Source: Spongiimicrobium salis (GTDB lineage Bacteria; Bacteroidota; Bacteroidia; Flavobacteriales; Flavobacteriaceae). From it: DNA of 64,000 nucleotides. The notes under the pieces are model-generated. The model was not told the DNA's origin, made no database searches, and saw nothing but the letters and a program-made list of their open reading frames with translations. Shown one piece after another: positions 31,705 to 40,895 of the stretch (position 1 is the stretch's first letter; each line of letters begins with the position of its first letter). The stretch spans positions 1,426,001-1,490,000 of the forward strand of contig NZ_JBHEQA010000001.1 in the NCBI RefSeq assembly GCF_043678055.1, written 5' to 3'. A program made the translations under genes and the position numbers.

Positions 31705-32808
31705 TCATACCGCTTCAAACAATTTTCCTGGTAAAGGGCGTATAACACCCTTCATTTCCATGCTCAAAAGGGTGGCCGATACTTTAAAAATAGGAATACT
31801 GCATTCTAAGGCTATATGATCCAAAAGTTGCTTTCCTTTTTGTTGTAAATAGGCATATATCTTACGCTCTATCTCATTCAATTCCACAAACAATTGTTTC
31901 TGGATCGCGGTTGTTTTTTCGTTGGTGCTATTCCAACCCAAAAGATACACCAGATCCGCGGCTGAAGTCAACAGATGGGCCTTTTGTTGTTTGATCAAGT
32001 TATTGCAACCCACACTATAGGCATCATTAGCTCTACCCGGAACCGCAAAAACATCCCTATGATAACTATGGGCAATATCAGCGGTGACCAAACTCCCTCC
32101 TTTTGCAGCAGATTCTATAACAACAGTAGCTTCGCTCATCCCCGCAATAATGCGGTTGCGTTGCAGGAAATGTTCGCGTTCCGGATTGCTATCACTCCAA
32201 AACTCGGTCATGAAACCCCCATTTTCTTCTAAAACTTTCATATATTTTGCATGGGCCTTGGGATATATCTGATTTAAGCCGTGGGCCAGACAACCTATCG
32301 TTTGCAGACCATGGGCCATAGCAGCCCTTTGTACACAAATATCCACGCCATAGGCAAAGCCGCTTACGATAATTGGATTCAAGGGGGCTATATCTGCAAT
32401 AAATTGTTCACAGAAAGCCCTTCCATAAGAGGTGATATTTCTTGTGCCCACAATACTGATGATCTTGCGGTTTTCCAAATGAATCTTCCCACGCTTAAAG
32501 AGTAACAAGGGAGCATCTAAACAATGCTTTAAGTAATTGGGATAGTCATCGTCCTTAAAATAGGTGTAGGCAACATCATGATCTTTTATAAAACAAAATT
32601 CCTTTTCTGCATCTTTTAAATAGCGGGTATCCTGCAAATGCTTTAAAGCCCACTTTCCTACACCTTCAATTTTTAAGAGCTGCTGTATTTTATCTGTAAA
32701 AACTGCCGTTGGGCTACCGCAGTGCCGTATCAGTTTTTTCGCTATCACATCGCCTATATTCGGTGTTTTTTGCAATCTTAAAATTGCAATCAACTCATTA
32801 TCATTCAT
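31705..32808 (-). CDS. dprA: DNA-processing protein DprA
   Basis: DprA loads RecA on incoming single-stranded DNA during natural transformation. The 367-aa protein has an N-terminal HhH-like region (IGDVIAKKLIRHCGSPT, KIEGVGKWALKHL). The Rossmann-like core has ISIVGTRNITSYGR, IVSGFAYGVDICVQRAA, MSEATVVIESAAKGGSLVTAD and DVFAVPGRANDAYSVGCNNLI. A C-terminal winged-helix region (about 300-367) completes the family plan. An inverted repeat covers its start codon. The neighbours are not competence genes; in Bacteroidota dprA is often solitary. Confidence 0.94.
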   Translation of the reverse strand: MNDNELIAILRLQKTPNIGDVIAKKLIRHCGSPTAVFTDKIQQLLKIEGVGKWALKHLQDTRYLKDAEKEFCFIKDHDVAYTYFKDDDYPNYLKHCLDAPLLLFKRGKIHLENRKIISIVGTRNITSYGRAFCEQFIADIAPLNPIIVSGFAYGVDICVQRAAMAHGLQTIGCLAHGLNQIYPKAHAKYMKVLEENGGFMTEFWSDSNPEREHFLQRNRIIAGMSEATVVIESAAKGGSLVTADIAHSYHRDVFAVPGRANDAYSVGCNNLIKQQKAHLLTSAADLVYLLGWNSTNEKTTAIQKQLFVELNEIERKIYAYLQQKGKQLLDHIALECSIPIFKVSATLLSMEMKGVIRPLPGKLFEAV

Positions 32809-32836
32809 TTGTGAATTTCAATTAGTTATTCACAAA
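32808..32836. promoter_or_regulatory. Inverted repeat overlapping the dprA start
   Basis: TTTGTGAAT (32808-32816) and ATTCACAAA (32828-32836) are perfect 9-base complements separated by 11 bases. The left arm touches the dprA start codon, so the structure could be an operator or could mask the start in the mRNA. Confidence 0.45.
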
Positions 32837-32913
32837 ATACATAAAATATAATGTTAATAAAAAGTTATGTGAAGCCTTTTACGGCTATTCTTTTTTTTAC
32901 AATATTTGTCTTT

Positions 32914-33873
32914 ATGCGAACCGAACACTACATTGAAGAATTATTATACCGCCATAATTGCGTGATTATGCCTGGTTTTGGGGCTTTTTTGGCTCAAATG
33001 GAGTCCGCTTCCATTCAAGAGGATACACACACTTTTTATCCTCCAACCAAAGTAATTTCCTTTAATGGTCAGCTTTCTTCCAATGATGGTCTTTTGGTTT
33101 CATATATGGCCAATGTTGAAAAAGTCTCTTATGATGCCATGTTGGTTCGGGTTATGGCTACGTCGAAAGAATGGATGAGCCGCTTAAAAGCGGGAAGTAA
33201 CCTCACTTTTCCCAATATTGGGGAATTATCTTTGAACAAAGAAGAAAAGCTACAGTTTCAGCCCGCAGACAAAGTCAATTATTTGACTTCTTCCTTTGGG
33301 CTTTCCTCTTTCGTAAGTGCTCCTGCTACACGTGAGGTTCTTAAAGAAGAAGTCGTGGAACTGGAAGAGAAAATCCCTTTTATCATCACCACGGAAAAAA
33401 GGGAAAGGAAAAGTTTTAGACCGTACTTTAAATACGCTGCGGTTGCTTTATTGGCAATTTCTTTAGGTTTTTCAGGATATCGTTTTTATCATGAGAACCA
33501 AAATCAGCAACAATTAGCGCAGCAAGATGCCCAAGAGGTTGTGACCAAGAACATACAGGAAGCCACCTTCTTTGATGCCGTACCTCTGGAGTTACCGCAA
33601 TTGACCCTTAATTTGGATCTTCTTAAAAAAGAAACCATCAGTAAAGGACAGCATTATGTTATTGCCGGCGCATTTAGAGTGCTGGAGAATGCTGAAAAGA
33701 AAGTGCGTGCACTACGCAAAAAAGGTTTCGATGCCTCTTATATCGGAGTAAACGCTTATGGACTTCATCAAGTAGCGTACGATAGCTTCACCAATGGGAA
33801 CGAAGCCGTAAACTACCTGAAGGAAATAAAAAGAACGGAATCCGTTGATGCCTGGTTACTCTCCGTAAAATAA
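32914..33873 (+). CDS. HU-like/CCDC81-type N-terminal domain plus SPOR-domain membrane protein
   Basis: From the ATG at 32914 (MRTEHYIEELLYRHNCVIMPGFGAF) this is a 319-aa protein. The cytoplasmic N-terminus resembles the tandem prokaryotic HU-type CCDC81 domains (FPNIGELSLNKEEKLQFQP in the second). One membrane helix follows at about residues 170-190, and a C-terminal SPOR domain (about 240-319, HYVIAGAFRVLENAEKKVRALR) binds denuded peptidoglycan at the septum. The start at 32851 would add a second hydrophobic N-terminal stretch and is less likely. It probably links a cytoplasmic partner to the division-site cell wall. It is divergent from dprA. Confidence 0.83.
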   Translation: MRTEHYIEELLYRHNCVIMPGFGAFLAQMESASIQEDTHTFYPPTKVISFNGQLSSNDGLLVSYMANVEKVSYDAMLVRVMATSKEWMSRLKAGSNLTFPNIGELSLNKEEKLQFQPADKVNYLTSSFGLSSFVSAPATREVLKEEVVELEEKIPFIITTEKRERKSFRPYFKYAAVALLAISLGFSGYRFYHENQNQQQLAQQDAQEVVTKNIQEATFFDAVPLELPQLTLNLDLLKKETISKGQHYVIAGAFRVLENAEKKVRALRKKGFDASYIGVNAYGLHQVAYDSFTNGNEAVNYLKEIKRTESVDAWLLSVK

Positions 33874-33906
33874 TATTTACCTCTAAATTTTATCGGTTTA
33901 AGGGCG

Positions 33907-33914
33907 TATCTTTG
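33907..33914 (+). promoter_or_regulatory. -7 element before the acyl-CoA thioesterase gene
   Basis: TATCTTTG matches TAnnTTTG and lies 16 bases before the ATG at 33931. No clear -33 box is present. Confidence 0.45.
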
Positions 33915-33930
33915 CAAAAAATATGCATTT

Positions 33931-34443
33931 ATGGATTCTAAAGCTCCAGTACATTCTAGAACAGTGATGACGGATTTGGTTCTTCCCAGCGAAACCAATC
34001 CCTTGAATAATTTGTTTGGTGGCGAGCTCCTTGCGCGCATGGACCGTGCCGCCAGTATTGCTGCCCGTCGTCATAGCCGGAGAATTGTGGTCACCGCTTC
34101 CGTAAATCATGTGGCTTTTAATAGGTCTGTTCCCGTAGGAAGTGTTGTTATGGTGGAAGCTAAGGTTTCTAGGGCATTCAGAACTTCTATGGAGGTTTAT
34201 ATAGACGTGTGGATGGAAGATCGTTTTAACGGAGATCGCACTAAAGCCAATGAAGCTATATATACTTTTGTTGCTGTTGATGATACTGGAAAACCCGCTC
34301 CTGTTCCTGGCATTACACCAGAGACCGATCAAGAGAAGGAGCGCTATGTTGGCGCACTGAGACGAAAGCAACTGAGTTTGGTACTGGCAGGGAAAATGAA
34401 AGCCAGTGAGGCTACAGAGCTAAAAGCCTTGTTTGTAGATTAG
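33931..34443 (+). CDS. Hotdog-fold acyl-CoA thioesterase
   Basis: This 170-aa cytosolic enzyme hydrolyses acyl-CoA to free acid and CoA. It fits the YciA/BFIT single-hotdog group: NPLNNLFGGELLARMDRAASIAA with the catalytic Asn/Asp region. SVNHVAFNRSVPVGSVVMVEA is the central strand pair, and TFVAVDDTGKPAPVPGI follows. A C-terminal Arg/Lys-rich helix (RRKQLSLVLAGKMK) ends it. The substrate length is not predictable. It has a -7 element close to the start and is convergent with the small membrane protein gene. Confidence 0.88.
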   Translation: MDSKAPVHSRTVMTDLVLPSETNPLNNLFGGELLARMDRAASIAARRHSRRIVVTASVNHVAFNRSVPVGSVVMVEAKVSRAFRTSMEVYIDVWMEDRFNGDRTKANEAIYTFVAVDDTGKPAPVPGITPETDQEKERYVGALRRKQLSLVLAGKMKASEATELKALFVD

Positions 34444-34469
34444 CAATGTTTTCATATTGAACTTGGTGT

Positions 34470-34505
34470 TGATAACCTGTATTCTTAAGGAGTTACATGT
34501 TATCA
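34470..34505. terminator. Bidirectional terminator-like hairpin
   Basis: The outer arms TGATAAC (34470-34476) and GTTATCA (34499-34505) and inner TGTA / TACA pairs form a hairpin between two convergent genes. There is no strong T tract on either side, so efficiency is uncertain. Confidence 0.45.
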
Positions 34506-34523
34506 CTGAAATTTCCTGTAGTG

Positions 34524-34889
34524 CTAATTAGGGGGTTTCTCTTTCCCAAAAGAGCTTGGTTTGTTGACATTATCCTTGCTAAAGACAAAATAAAGGATAA
34601 AGATTGCGATAAAAATTGGGTTTAGGTTTACCATACCCAATTCAATTTTTAACGTAATATAATAGAAGTCAATAAAACCAAGTAAGCCGGCAAGTAATGC
34701 AATGGCAAAAAAATAGAGATATACTTTTCTGGCCATAAAATACAATATAACCGCTGTCATCAAAACTAACATTCCCAAATAGAACTCTTTTTCCAGCACA
34801 TAACTATGGATTAACCACATCCATAAGGAAATTAACACCAATACCGCTGAAATCGCAAGAGGTAGTATATCCTTGTCTGTTTTTTTCAT
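34524..34889 (-). CDS. Four-helix inner-membrane protein of unknown function
   Basis: This 121-aa protein has four hydrophobic helices (about residues 10-30, 35-52, 55-76, 80-105) with short loops and a polar C-terminus. No catalytic or metal-binding motif is present. It begins 25 bases after the EnvC-like gene and may be the last member of the envelope operon running from the flippase. No family was recognised. It could be dispensable, or a small accessory protein of the murein hydrolase activator. Confidence 0.65.
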   Translation of the reverse strand: MKKTDKDILPLAISAVLVLISLWMWLIHSYVLEKEFYLGMLVLMTAVILYFMARKVYLYFFAIALLAGLLGFIDFYYITLKIELGMVNLNPIFIAIFILYFVFSKDNVNKPSSFGKEKPPN

Positions 34890-34914
34890 GAATTTTCAAT
34901 CAAAAAAGTAGGTA

Positions 34915-36141
34915 TCATAATTGATTTACCCATTCTTCAGGGTTCAATCGTTTGGTGTCTTTGTAGAGGTAGAATTTCAACTGGGTCTGCCCATTAAACC
35001 GACTGGTATAAACTTCGCCAAGTGCTGTTTTTGCAGCAACTTTATCGCCTTGTTTCACAAAAACCTTGGCCAAATTATAGTATGTACTGATATAGTTCCC
35101 ATGCTTCACCTGGACTCCCTTACTCCCCCCTGGAACGGATAGAATAGCAATTACTTCTCCTTTAAAAATAGAGCGAGCGCTTGCCCCCTTATCCGTAGCG
35201 ATAATTACCCCATTATTTTGATGTTTTATTCCAGGGTATACCGCATCTTTATATACCCCAAAGCCTTTGCTTTTTATTCCTCGTTCTACAGGCCATATCA
35301 ACTTTCCTTTATTGGCTTCAAAATTCTGTGCCACAATGGTCGCTTCCGGAGTCAAAATAAACTTGGACGTATTTCCTCTTTTGCCCGATTTTTTGTTCGA
35401 AGCAGCTATGGCATTCCGAATAAGGCGCTCAATCTGTTGGTCTATTTTCTTGGCCTCTTGCTTCTTCTTTCGTATGGTTCGCGTATACTTCTTTTCATTT
35501 TTGCGAATACTGGCCAGCAAGGCCTTTTGACTGTCCAATTCACGCTGCAGTTGCCTCCTTACGACTTTATTTTCGGCAATGAGTTTATCTTTATCTTTCC
35601 TTTTTTCGGTAAGTTCAATGTTCAATTCCTTTAGTTCTGCTGTTTTGGCCACCAACTGCTGTCCCTGTTCTTTGCGGTAATCGGTATACTGCTTAAGATA
35701 TTGTGCTCGCTTATACGCCTGATAAAAGTTTTTAGAGGACAGCAAAAACATTAAACGACTCTGCTTGGACTTATTCTGATAGGACCGCTGCACCATAACG
35801 GCATACTCATCCTTTAAAATTTTAAGATCTTCTTGCAGTTTTGCAATATTTCTGACATTTGCGTTGATCTGACGATTGAGCAAATTGGATTGCTGATTGG
35901 TTACGCGAATCAGTTGCTGACTGATGCTAATTTTCTTGTCCAGAGCCTCCATTTGATCCAAGACATTGCCCCTTTCTTTTTTTTCTGCAAATAATAATTG
36001 GTTTATTTTTTTAATTTCTTTTTGGAGTTGCTCCCGCTTCTGCTGTAGCGCCTTTTGTTCATTAGTTTGGGCAAAGGCATTCCCTCCTATAAAAAAGATA
36101 AGCGCTATAGTATAAATGCAATAGAAGGGTTTACTGAACAT
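34915..36141 (-). CDS. EnvC-like murein hydrolase activator (degenerate M23/LytM)
   Basis: This is an exported 408-aa protein (signal about residues 1-25). A very long coiled coil spans residues about 25-260 and a LytM (M23 peptidase fold) domain lies at about 290-408. In active M23 enzymes zinc is held by H-x3-D and H-x-H. The corresponding stretches here are HQNNGVIIATDKG and VKHGNYISTYYNL, and the required histidine/aspartate set is not complete. It should therefore act as an amidase activator like EnvC and not cut cell wall itself. It is the sixth gene of an envelope operon, 1 base after the DUF4292 lipoprotein gene. Confidence 0.88.
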   Translation of the reverse strand: MFSKPFYCIYTIALIFFIGGNAFAQTNEQKALQQKREQLQKEIKKINQLLFAEKKERGNVLDQMEALDKKISISQQLIRVTNQQSNLLNRQINANVRNIAKLQEDLKILKDEYAVMVQRSYQNKSKQSRLMFLLSSKNFYQAYKRAQYLKQYTDYRKEQGQQLVAKTAELKELNIELTEKRKDKDKLIAENKVVRRQLQRELDSQKALLASIRKNEKKYTRTIRKKKQEAKKIDQQIERLIRNAIAASNKKSGKRGNTSKFILTPEATIVAQNFEANKGKLIWPVERGIKSKGFGVYKDAVYPGIKHQNNGVIIATDKGASARSIFKGEVIAILSVPGGSKGVQVKHGNYISTYYNLAKVFVKQGDKVAAKTALGEVYTSRFNGQTQLKFYLYKDTKRLNPEEWVNQL

Positions 36142-36142
36142 A

Positions 36143-36925
36143 CTACTTCAAGACTATTTTTTTAAAACCTTTTGGTATTTTATATGGAAATCTCAGGGGT
36201 TTTCCAAACTCAATATTTCGATACGTAATATCAATCATATTGGTTAAACTGCCGTTGACCGCTACAATACCAATATCATTGGGAACTACTTTTTCATTGA
36301 TTTCTTGATAATCTTTATACTCAATTTCCAAAAACCGATCCTGTTCGGGTTGCGACAATTGTTGCGTAGCCATCTTAAAATTACGCGGTTCTATTTGGAA
36401 GAGGGTTTTAAAAAGTACCTCTTGTTTTTTGGGTTTTAGCACATAGTTGTTACTGCTGACCCCTGCATTATACTTGCCATCCCTTAAATTAAATAACGCC
36501 TGGCCCAATAATACATTCTGTACCTTCTCAAAGTCCAATTCGGTGCCCAGAAGATTGCTCAAATAAGCAAAATCCCCGTCGAAATACTCGTTTTGTAATT
36601 TGTTATAAAAGCTAACCCTATTTGGTGTTATATAGGCTTTTACAATTCCTAAAGGAGCGCTTATCCATATGGCCTTATCCCTTTCCATACGCAGACTTAC
36701 GCTAAAACCTTGGGAGGATTCCCCATCGGAATAATCGATTTTCATTCTTCCGCTTAGCGTCTTAAAATCCAATTGATTGTTGTAGTGCCCCTTAATGATT
36801 GCTTTGGCCGATAAATTTTCATTAATGGTTCCTCCTGCCAGTACCTTCTTTGATTTACATGATGTCAAGGCAAGTAGCAGTAGACCCACAAACATTATCT
36901 TATATCCCATTTTTCCAAATTTCAT
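36143..36925 (-). CDS. DUF4292 lipoprotein
   Basis: This 260-aa lipoprotein has signal and lipobox MFVGLLLLALTSC with Cys about residue 23. The body fits the DUF4292 family: SGRMKIDYSDG and VSLRMERDKAIWISAPLG. The C-terminal end is KIPKGFKKIVL. DUF4292 members resemble LolB/outer-membrane lipid-binding folds and may help move lipid or lipoprotein, though this is not shown for the family. In this operon it lies between a TPR protein (no gap) and EnvC (1 base), so it probably works in envelope assembly or wall remodelling. Confidence 0.82.
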   Translation of the reverse strand: MKFGKMGYKIMFVGLLLLALTSCKSKKVLAGGTINENLSAKAIIKGHYNNQLDFKTLSGRMKIDYSDGESSQGFSVSLRMERDKAIWISAPLGIVKAYITPNRVSFYNKLQNEYFDGDFAYLSNLLGTELDFEKVQNVLLGQALFNLRDGKYNAGVSSNNYVLKPKKQEVLFKTLFQIEPRNFKMATQQLSQPEQDRFLEIEYKDYQEINEKVVPNDIGIVAVNGSLTNMIDITYRNIEFGKPLRFPYKIPKGFKKIVLK

Positions 36926-37864
36926 TTAAAATCCAGGCTTTATTTTTTGTTGGTATAAATTTGCTTTGGCGGTATTTCTTAAGCCCGTATAGGCTTCCAC
37001 CAATGCTTTATAGATATTATTGGATAATCTAACGTCATTATCTACCATATAATCCAAACCACTTTCCAAATATTCTACGGCATTTTTATATTTCATCTTC
37101 TTATTCAAAGCCAAGCCCAAGGCATAATAAAAATAGGGTTGGGAAGGATATAAATCCAATGCTTCAGAAGATAGGGTTTCCAAAAGCGTTAGATTTCCAC
37201 TGCGTATGATACCCTCAATACGTACTTTATAGCGCTCCAAAGGCGAACTAGTGGTATTATCTACCGTAGCTGTATAACTTACCGTCTTTGTCTTTCGTTT
37301 TTCGTTCTCAAGCCCTTCCTCGGCCTTTGCCATAAGGTTTTTGGAAAAGGTAGTTGCTTCAATACTCTTAAGTATATTTATGGTTTCTAAATAATCCTTT
37401 CTTTGAAAATAAATACTGGCCAAATTTTCCCTTAATTGAGGATTGTCATAGGGGATGGACGATCTTACCGAGGACAATGCGATTCCTTGTTTTTGAAGTA
37501 TACGCATATAGGTATCCAAATACCATAGATTGGCAGGGTCGGATATTAGGGCAGAAGTAGCATATTCCTGAGCCGAAATATATTGTCGGTCTTTTAAATA
37601 GATTTTTGCCAACTCATAATCCACAACCTTATCATTGGGACTTATTTGCTTGCACTTCAACAACAGATTCACAGCCCTATCATAGTTCTCAATGCCTTTC
37701 TGCTTTAAGGCTTCAAAGAAATTCTCCTGAAAAGCGTCAGAATAGGCTTCAAGGCTTACTTCCGCACTCTCTTCTACCTTCAGTTCTTTTTCTTGGGCAT
37801 AGCTCGGCACAATCCACAAAAATGATGTGATTCCGATAATCGTTATACCCCAATTCTTTCTCAT
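36926..37864 (-). CDS. Secreted tetratricopeptide repeat protein
   Basis: This 312-aa protein has a signal peptide (ends near SYAQ) and several TPR-like helical pairs across the chain (for example ALKQKGIENYDRAVNLLLKC, DRQYISAQEYATSALI, YFYYALGLALNKKMKYKNAVEYLESG). TPR arrays usually mediate protein-protein contacts in the periplasm. No enzyme motif is present. It is in operon with the nucleotidyltransferase (24 bases upstream) and the DUF4292 lipoprotein (directly adjacent). Genes of this order recur in Flavobacteriaceae as a conserved set, to my knowledge. Confidence 0.82.
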   Translation of the reverse strand: MRKNWGITIIGITSFLWIVPSYAQEKELKVEESAEVSLEAYSDAFQENFFEALKQKGIENYDRAVNLLLKCKQISPNDKVVDYELAKIYLKDRQYISAQEYATSALISDPANLWYLDTYMRILQKQGIALSSVRSSIPYDNPQLRENLASIYFQRKDYLETINILKSIEATTFSKNLMAKAEEGLENEKRKTKTVSYTATVDNTTSSPLERYKVRIEGIIRSGNLTLLETLSSEALDLYPSQPYFYYALGLALNKKMKYKNAVEYLESGLDYMVDNDVRLSNNIYKALVEAYTGLRNTAKANLYQQKIKPGF

Positions 37865-37888
37865 ATCAACCTATAAAAACAATGTGTT

Positions 37889-38905
37889 TTATTCTATAAC
37901 CGAATAGTCTCCAATGCTCACTTGCGTAAAATTACCATCAAAGCGGGCATGATTGCCGATCATGGCATTATCTAAAGTAGCATTTTTAATGCTCGCATGG
38001 GTTTGGATTATGCTATTTTTAACGTTACTGTTCTCAATAACTGTATTCGCACCTATAGAAGCGTAGGGGCCTACAACACTATTGGTTATAGATACTCCTT
38101 CTCCAATAAAACAGGGTTGAATAATCTGAGAACTTGTATTTGTAATCTGACCGGAAACCAAATTCTCTCCACTTTCTGCTAAAAATTTAAGCATTCTCCC
38201 ATTGGTTTCCACGGTTACATTTTTATTTCCACAATCCATCCACTCATCAACAGTTCCTGTTTTAAAAACCTTTCCGTCCTGCATCATACGTTTAATTCCA
38301 TCATTGATCTGGTATTCCCCTCCATTGATGATATCGTTGTCCAGTACGTACTGCAGTTCTTTCTTTAATACAGCGACATCCTTAAAATAGTAAATCCCTA
38401 TGACGGCCTGATTACTGACAAACGTCTCTGGCTTCTCCACCAATTCTACGATATGTTGCTGTTCATTCAGCTGCACTACCCCATAGGCTTCCGGGTTGGC
38501 TACTTCCTTGGTCCAGATAACGCTATCTGCTTCCTTATCCAAATCAAAATTGGCCCTGATCAATGTATCAGCATACGCTATTACGGCCGGTCCACTTAAA
38601 GATTCCTTTGCACACATGATGGCATGTCCGGTTCCCTTAGGGTCCAATTGTCTGTAAATACTTGCCTTGGCACCTAAACTTACCGCCAATTCCTTTAGGC
38701 TGGTTACAATTTCATCTCCGAAGAATGCCGGGTCTCCCAAAATAAAGGCAATCTCTTCTATCTCCTCATCCAAAATATCGGCAATATCCTTTACCAAGCG
38801 ATGAACAATAGGTTCTCCCGCTACAGGTATCAAGGGTTTTGGAATGGTTAGGGTATGTGGTCGCAATCTAGATCCGCGACCCGCCATAGGTACTATAATT
38901 TTCAT
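37889..38905 (-). CDS. Sugar nucleotidyltransferase with left-handed beta-helix domain
   Basis: This 338-aa cytosolic enzyme transfers a nucleotide to a sugar 1-phosphate. The nucleotidyltransferase signature lies at the N-terminus: MAGRGSRLRPHTLTIPKPLI. A central domain has IAYADTLIR and VDEWMDCGNK. The C-terminal part shows hexapeptide repeats (ISTNSVVGPYASIGANTVIE-like, NSNVKNSIIQ) typical of a left-handed beta-helix. The closest groups are glucose-1-phosphate thymidylyl/uridylyl/mannose-1-phosphate transferases; the substrate is not decided by eye. In the operon it follows dut and precedes the TPR gene. Confidence 0.88.
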   Translation of the reverse strand: MKIIVPMAGRGSRLRPHTLTIPKPLIPVAGEPIVHRLVKDIADILDEEIEEIAFILGDPAFFGDEIVTSLKELAVSLGAKASIYRQLDPKGTGHAIMCAKESLSGPAVIAYADTLIRANFDLDKEADSVIWTKEVANPEAYGVVQLNEQQHIVELVEKPETFVSNQAVIGIYYFKDVAVLKKELQYVLDNDIINGGEYQINDGIKRMMQDGKVFKTGTVDEWMDCGNKNVTVETNGRMLKFLAESGENLVSGQITNTSSQIIQPCFIGEGVSITNSVVGPYASIGANTVIENSNVKNSIIQTHASIKNATLDNAMIGNHARFDGNFTQVSIGDYSVIE

Positions 38906-38950
38906 TTCTTTGTTTGTTAATGGTTTATTCTTGGGTCCTAAGACCTTTTT

Positions 38951-39385
38951 TTATTTTGTTCCTGTACTTCCAAATCCTCCCTCACCACGTGAAGTTTCTG
39001 ATAATGAATCCACAGCCGTCCACTGGGCACGTTCGTGTTTTGCAATAACGAGTTGGGCAATACGTTCTCCGTTCTCCACTACAAAATTCTCATTGGAAAG
39101 ATTCACTAGTATTACTCCTATTTCGCCTCTATAATCTGCATCAATGGTGCCAGGTGCATTCAGTACTGTAATTCCTTTTTTTGCAGCCAAGCCGCTCCTT
39201 GGGCGCACCTGTGCCTCATAGCCTATAGGGAGTTCTATAAACAATCCTGTTTTTACAATAGTCCTCTCTAAAGGTTCTAACGTAATGGATTCGGAAATAT
39301 TGGCTCTTAAATCCATCCCTGCTGATGCCATGGTCTCATAATGGGGAAGGGGATGTACGGATTTGTTGATGATATTGATATTCAT
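38951..39385 (-). CDS. dut: Deoxyuridine 5'-triphosphate nucleotidohydrolase (dUTPase)
   Basis: This enzyme hydrolyses dUTP to dUMP and pyrophosphate, keeping uracil out of DNA and feeding thymidylate synthesis. The 144-aa trimeric-type protein shows all five motifs: ASAGMDLRA (1), RPRSGLAAKKG (2), NAPGTIDADYRGEI with the catalytic Asp (3), RIAQLVIA (4) and the C-terminal RGEGGFGSTG (5). It overlaps the flippase gene by 4 bases (ATGA) and is followed by the sugar nucleotidyltransferase; a housekeeping gene embedded in an envelope operon. Confidence 0.95.
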   Translation of the reverse strand: MNINIINKSVHPLPHYETMASAGMDLRANISESITLEPLERTIVKTGLFIELPIGYEAQVRPRSGLAAKKGITVLNAPGTIDADYRGEIGVILVNLSNENFVVENGERIAQLVIAKHERAQWTAVDSLSETSRGEGGFGSTGTK

Positions 39386-40842
39386 TTTCTTAAAAATATT
39401 TTTCTAAGTTGTTCATTTTCCAATTTATAAACCATTCCCAAAAATAGGAAAAGCAATAGGCTTCCCCAGATCAAACTACGATTAAAAACGTAGAAGGACA
39501 ATATGGAAAAAAGGATAGATATGGAAAGGTAAAATACAATCTTTCTAAAATTGTATGGAATGGGATAATGTCGCTTGCCGATAGCATAGGAAAGTACCAT
39601 CATGGTCCCATATGCCACCAGCGTAGCAATGGCCGAAGCCATATAACCAATACTGGGAATAAATGCATAATTAATACCGATTGTCATAATTGCCCCTATG
39701 ACAGAAATCAAAGCTCCATATCGGGTCTTATCCGTAATCTTATACCAAACGGAAAGGTTGTGGTAAATTCCCAGAAAAAAGGCTGCCAAGGTAATAATCG
39801 GGACAATAGACATGGCCTCCCAATAGTCACTATTTCGTACAAACAACACTTTGAGTACATCTGAAAATACAATCACCCCCAAAAGGATAATACTTCCCAA
39901 GATCACAAAGTAATTGGTAATCTGGGCATAGGTTTTCTGTGGGTTTTTGGACGAAGAATGACTGAAAAAAAAAGGTTCTATGCCCATTCTAAAGGCTGTT
40001 GCAAATAGCGTCATAAAAAGTGCCAATTTGTAACAGGCCGAATACATTCCTATTTCAGCATCTGCTACCCCTTCTTCCAGTAGATGTTTTAACAGAATTC
40101 GATCAAAAACTTCGTTTATGGTAAATGCGACTCCTGCCACAAGAACGGGCAAACCATATCCCATCATTTTTTTCCAGAGTAAGGTATCAAAAATGTAGGT
40201 TTGCTTTACATAAGGTTCCAACATCAATATCAAGGTAACCCCACTGGCCACCAAATTAGAGATAAAAATATAGGACACCTCATAATTAGGTTGGTATACA
40301 TCGGCCAGGAACATATTGGGGTCATTGGTCGCCCAATCTGGCAATACCAGGAGGAAAAAAACATTCAAGCCCAAATAAATAGCTACATTGATCATTTTTA
40401 CAATGGCATAGCGCATGGGTTTTTCCGTGGCCCGTAACCAAGCAAAAGGAATAATCACCAAAGCATCCAAGGCTACGATGCACAATGCGTATTGAATATA
40501 CTTTAATTCAATCCCCGCCATTTCGGATATCCAACCCTGTAATCCAAGTCCAAAAATCAAAAAAATGGCCGTGGTTGCCACAATAGAAATCAAAGCTGTG
40601 GATACTACTTTTTGTCTATTTTCCGCTTTGTGATAAAATCGGAAAAAAGCAGTTTCCATTCCATAGGCCAAAATGACATTAAATATGGCAAACCATGCAA
40701 AAATTACCGATATTTCCCCATAACCCGCAACCTCAAGAATATGGGTATACAGGGGCAACAATAGAAAGGAGAGCATTCTTGGCAACACTGTTGCCAAGCC
40801 ATAGATAAAGGTTTGTTTAAAAAGTTTTTTTAGTGGATTCAA
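39382..40842 (-). CDS. Polysaccharide flippase (MATE/Wzx-type, MOP superfamily)
   Basis: This 486-aa integral membrane protein has about 12-14 helices and moves lipid-linked oligosaccharide across the inner membrane. The N-terminal segment LFKQTFIYGLATVLPRMLSFLLLPLY is the conserved Polysacc_synt opening. A helix at VLVAGVAFTINEVFDRILLKHLL is typical, and the C-terminus ends in a basic tail. Lipid II flippase MurJ is the main alternative, but the sequence start favours the Wzx/polysaccharide group. It is the first gene of the envelope operon. Confidence 0.85.
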   Translation of the reverse strand: MNPLKKLFKQTFIYGLATVLPRMLSFLLLPLYTHILEVAGYGEISVIFAWFAIFNVILAYGMETAFFRFYHKAENRQKVVSTALISIVATTAIFLIFGLGLQGWISEMAGIELKYIQYALCIVALDALVIIPFAWLRATEKPMRYAIVKMINVAIYLGLNVFFLLVLPDWATNDPNMFLADVYQPNYEVSYIFISNLVASGVTLILMLEPYVKQTYIFDTLLWKKMMGYGLPVLVAGVAFTINEVFDRILLKHLLEEGVADAEIGMYSACYKLALFMTLFATAFRMGIEPFFFSHSSSKNPQKTYAQITNYFVILGSIILLGVIVFSDVLKVLFVRNSDYWEAMSIVPIITLAAFFLGIYHNLSVWYKITDKTRYGALISVIGAIMTIGINYAFIPSIGYMASAIATLVAYGTMMVLSYAIGKRHYPIPYNFRKIVFYLSISILFSILSFYVFNRSLIWGSLLLFLFLGMVYKLENEQLRKIFLRK

Positions 40843-40895
40843 CAGCCTAGCGCTTATGTTTTAAAATTAGGGATTTAACCCCTAGGAAGCAAAGT

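Noticed and set aside
32873..32898. AGCC-loop-GGCT followed by T8 before the HU-SPOR gene as an attenuator
   Set aside because: The 4-bp stem is too short to be stable; the T run is probably chance in AT-rich DNA.
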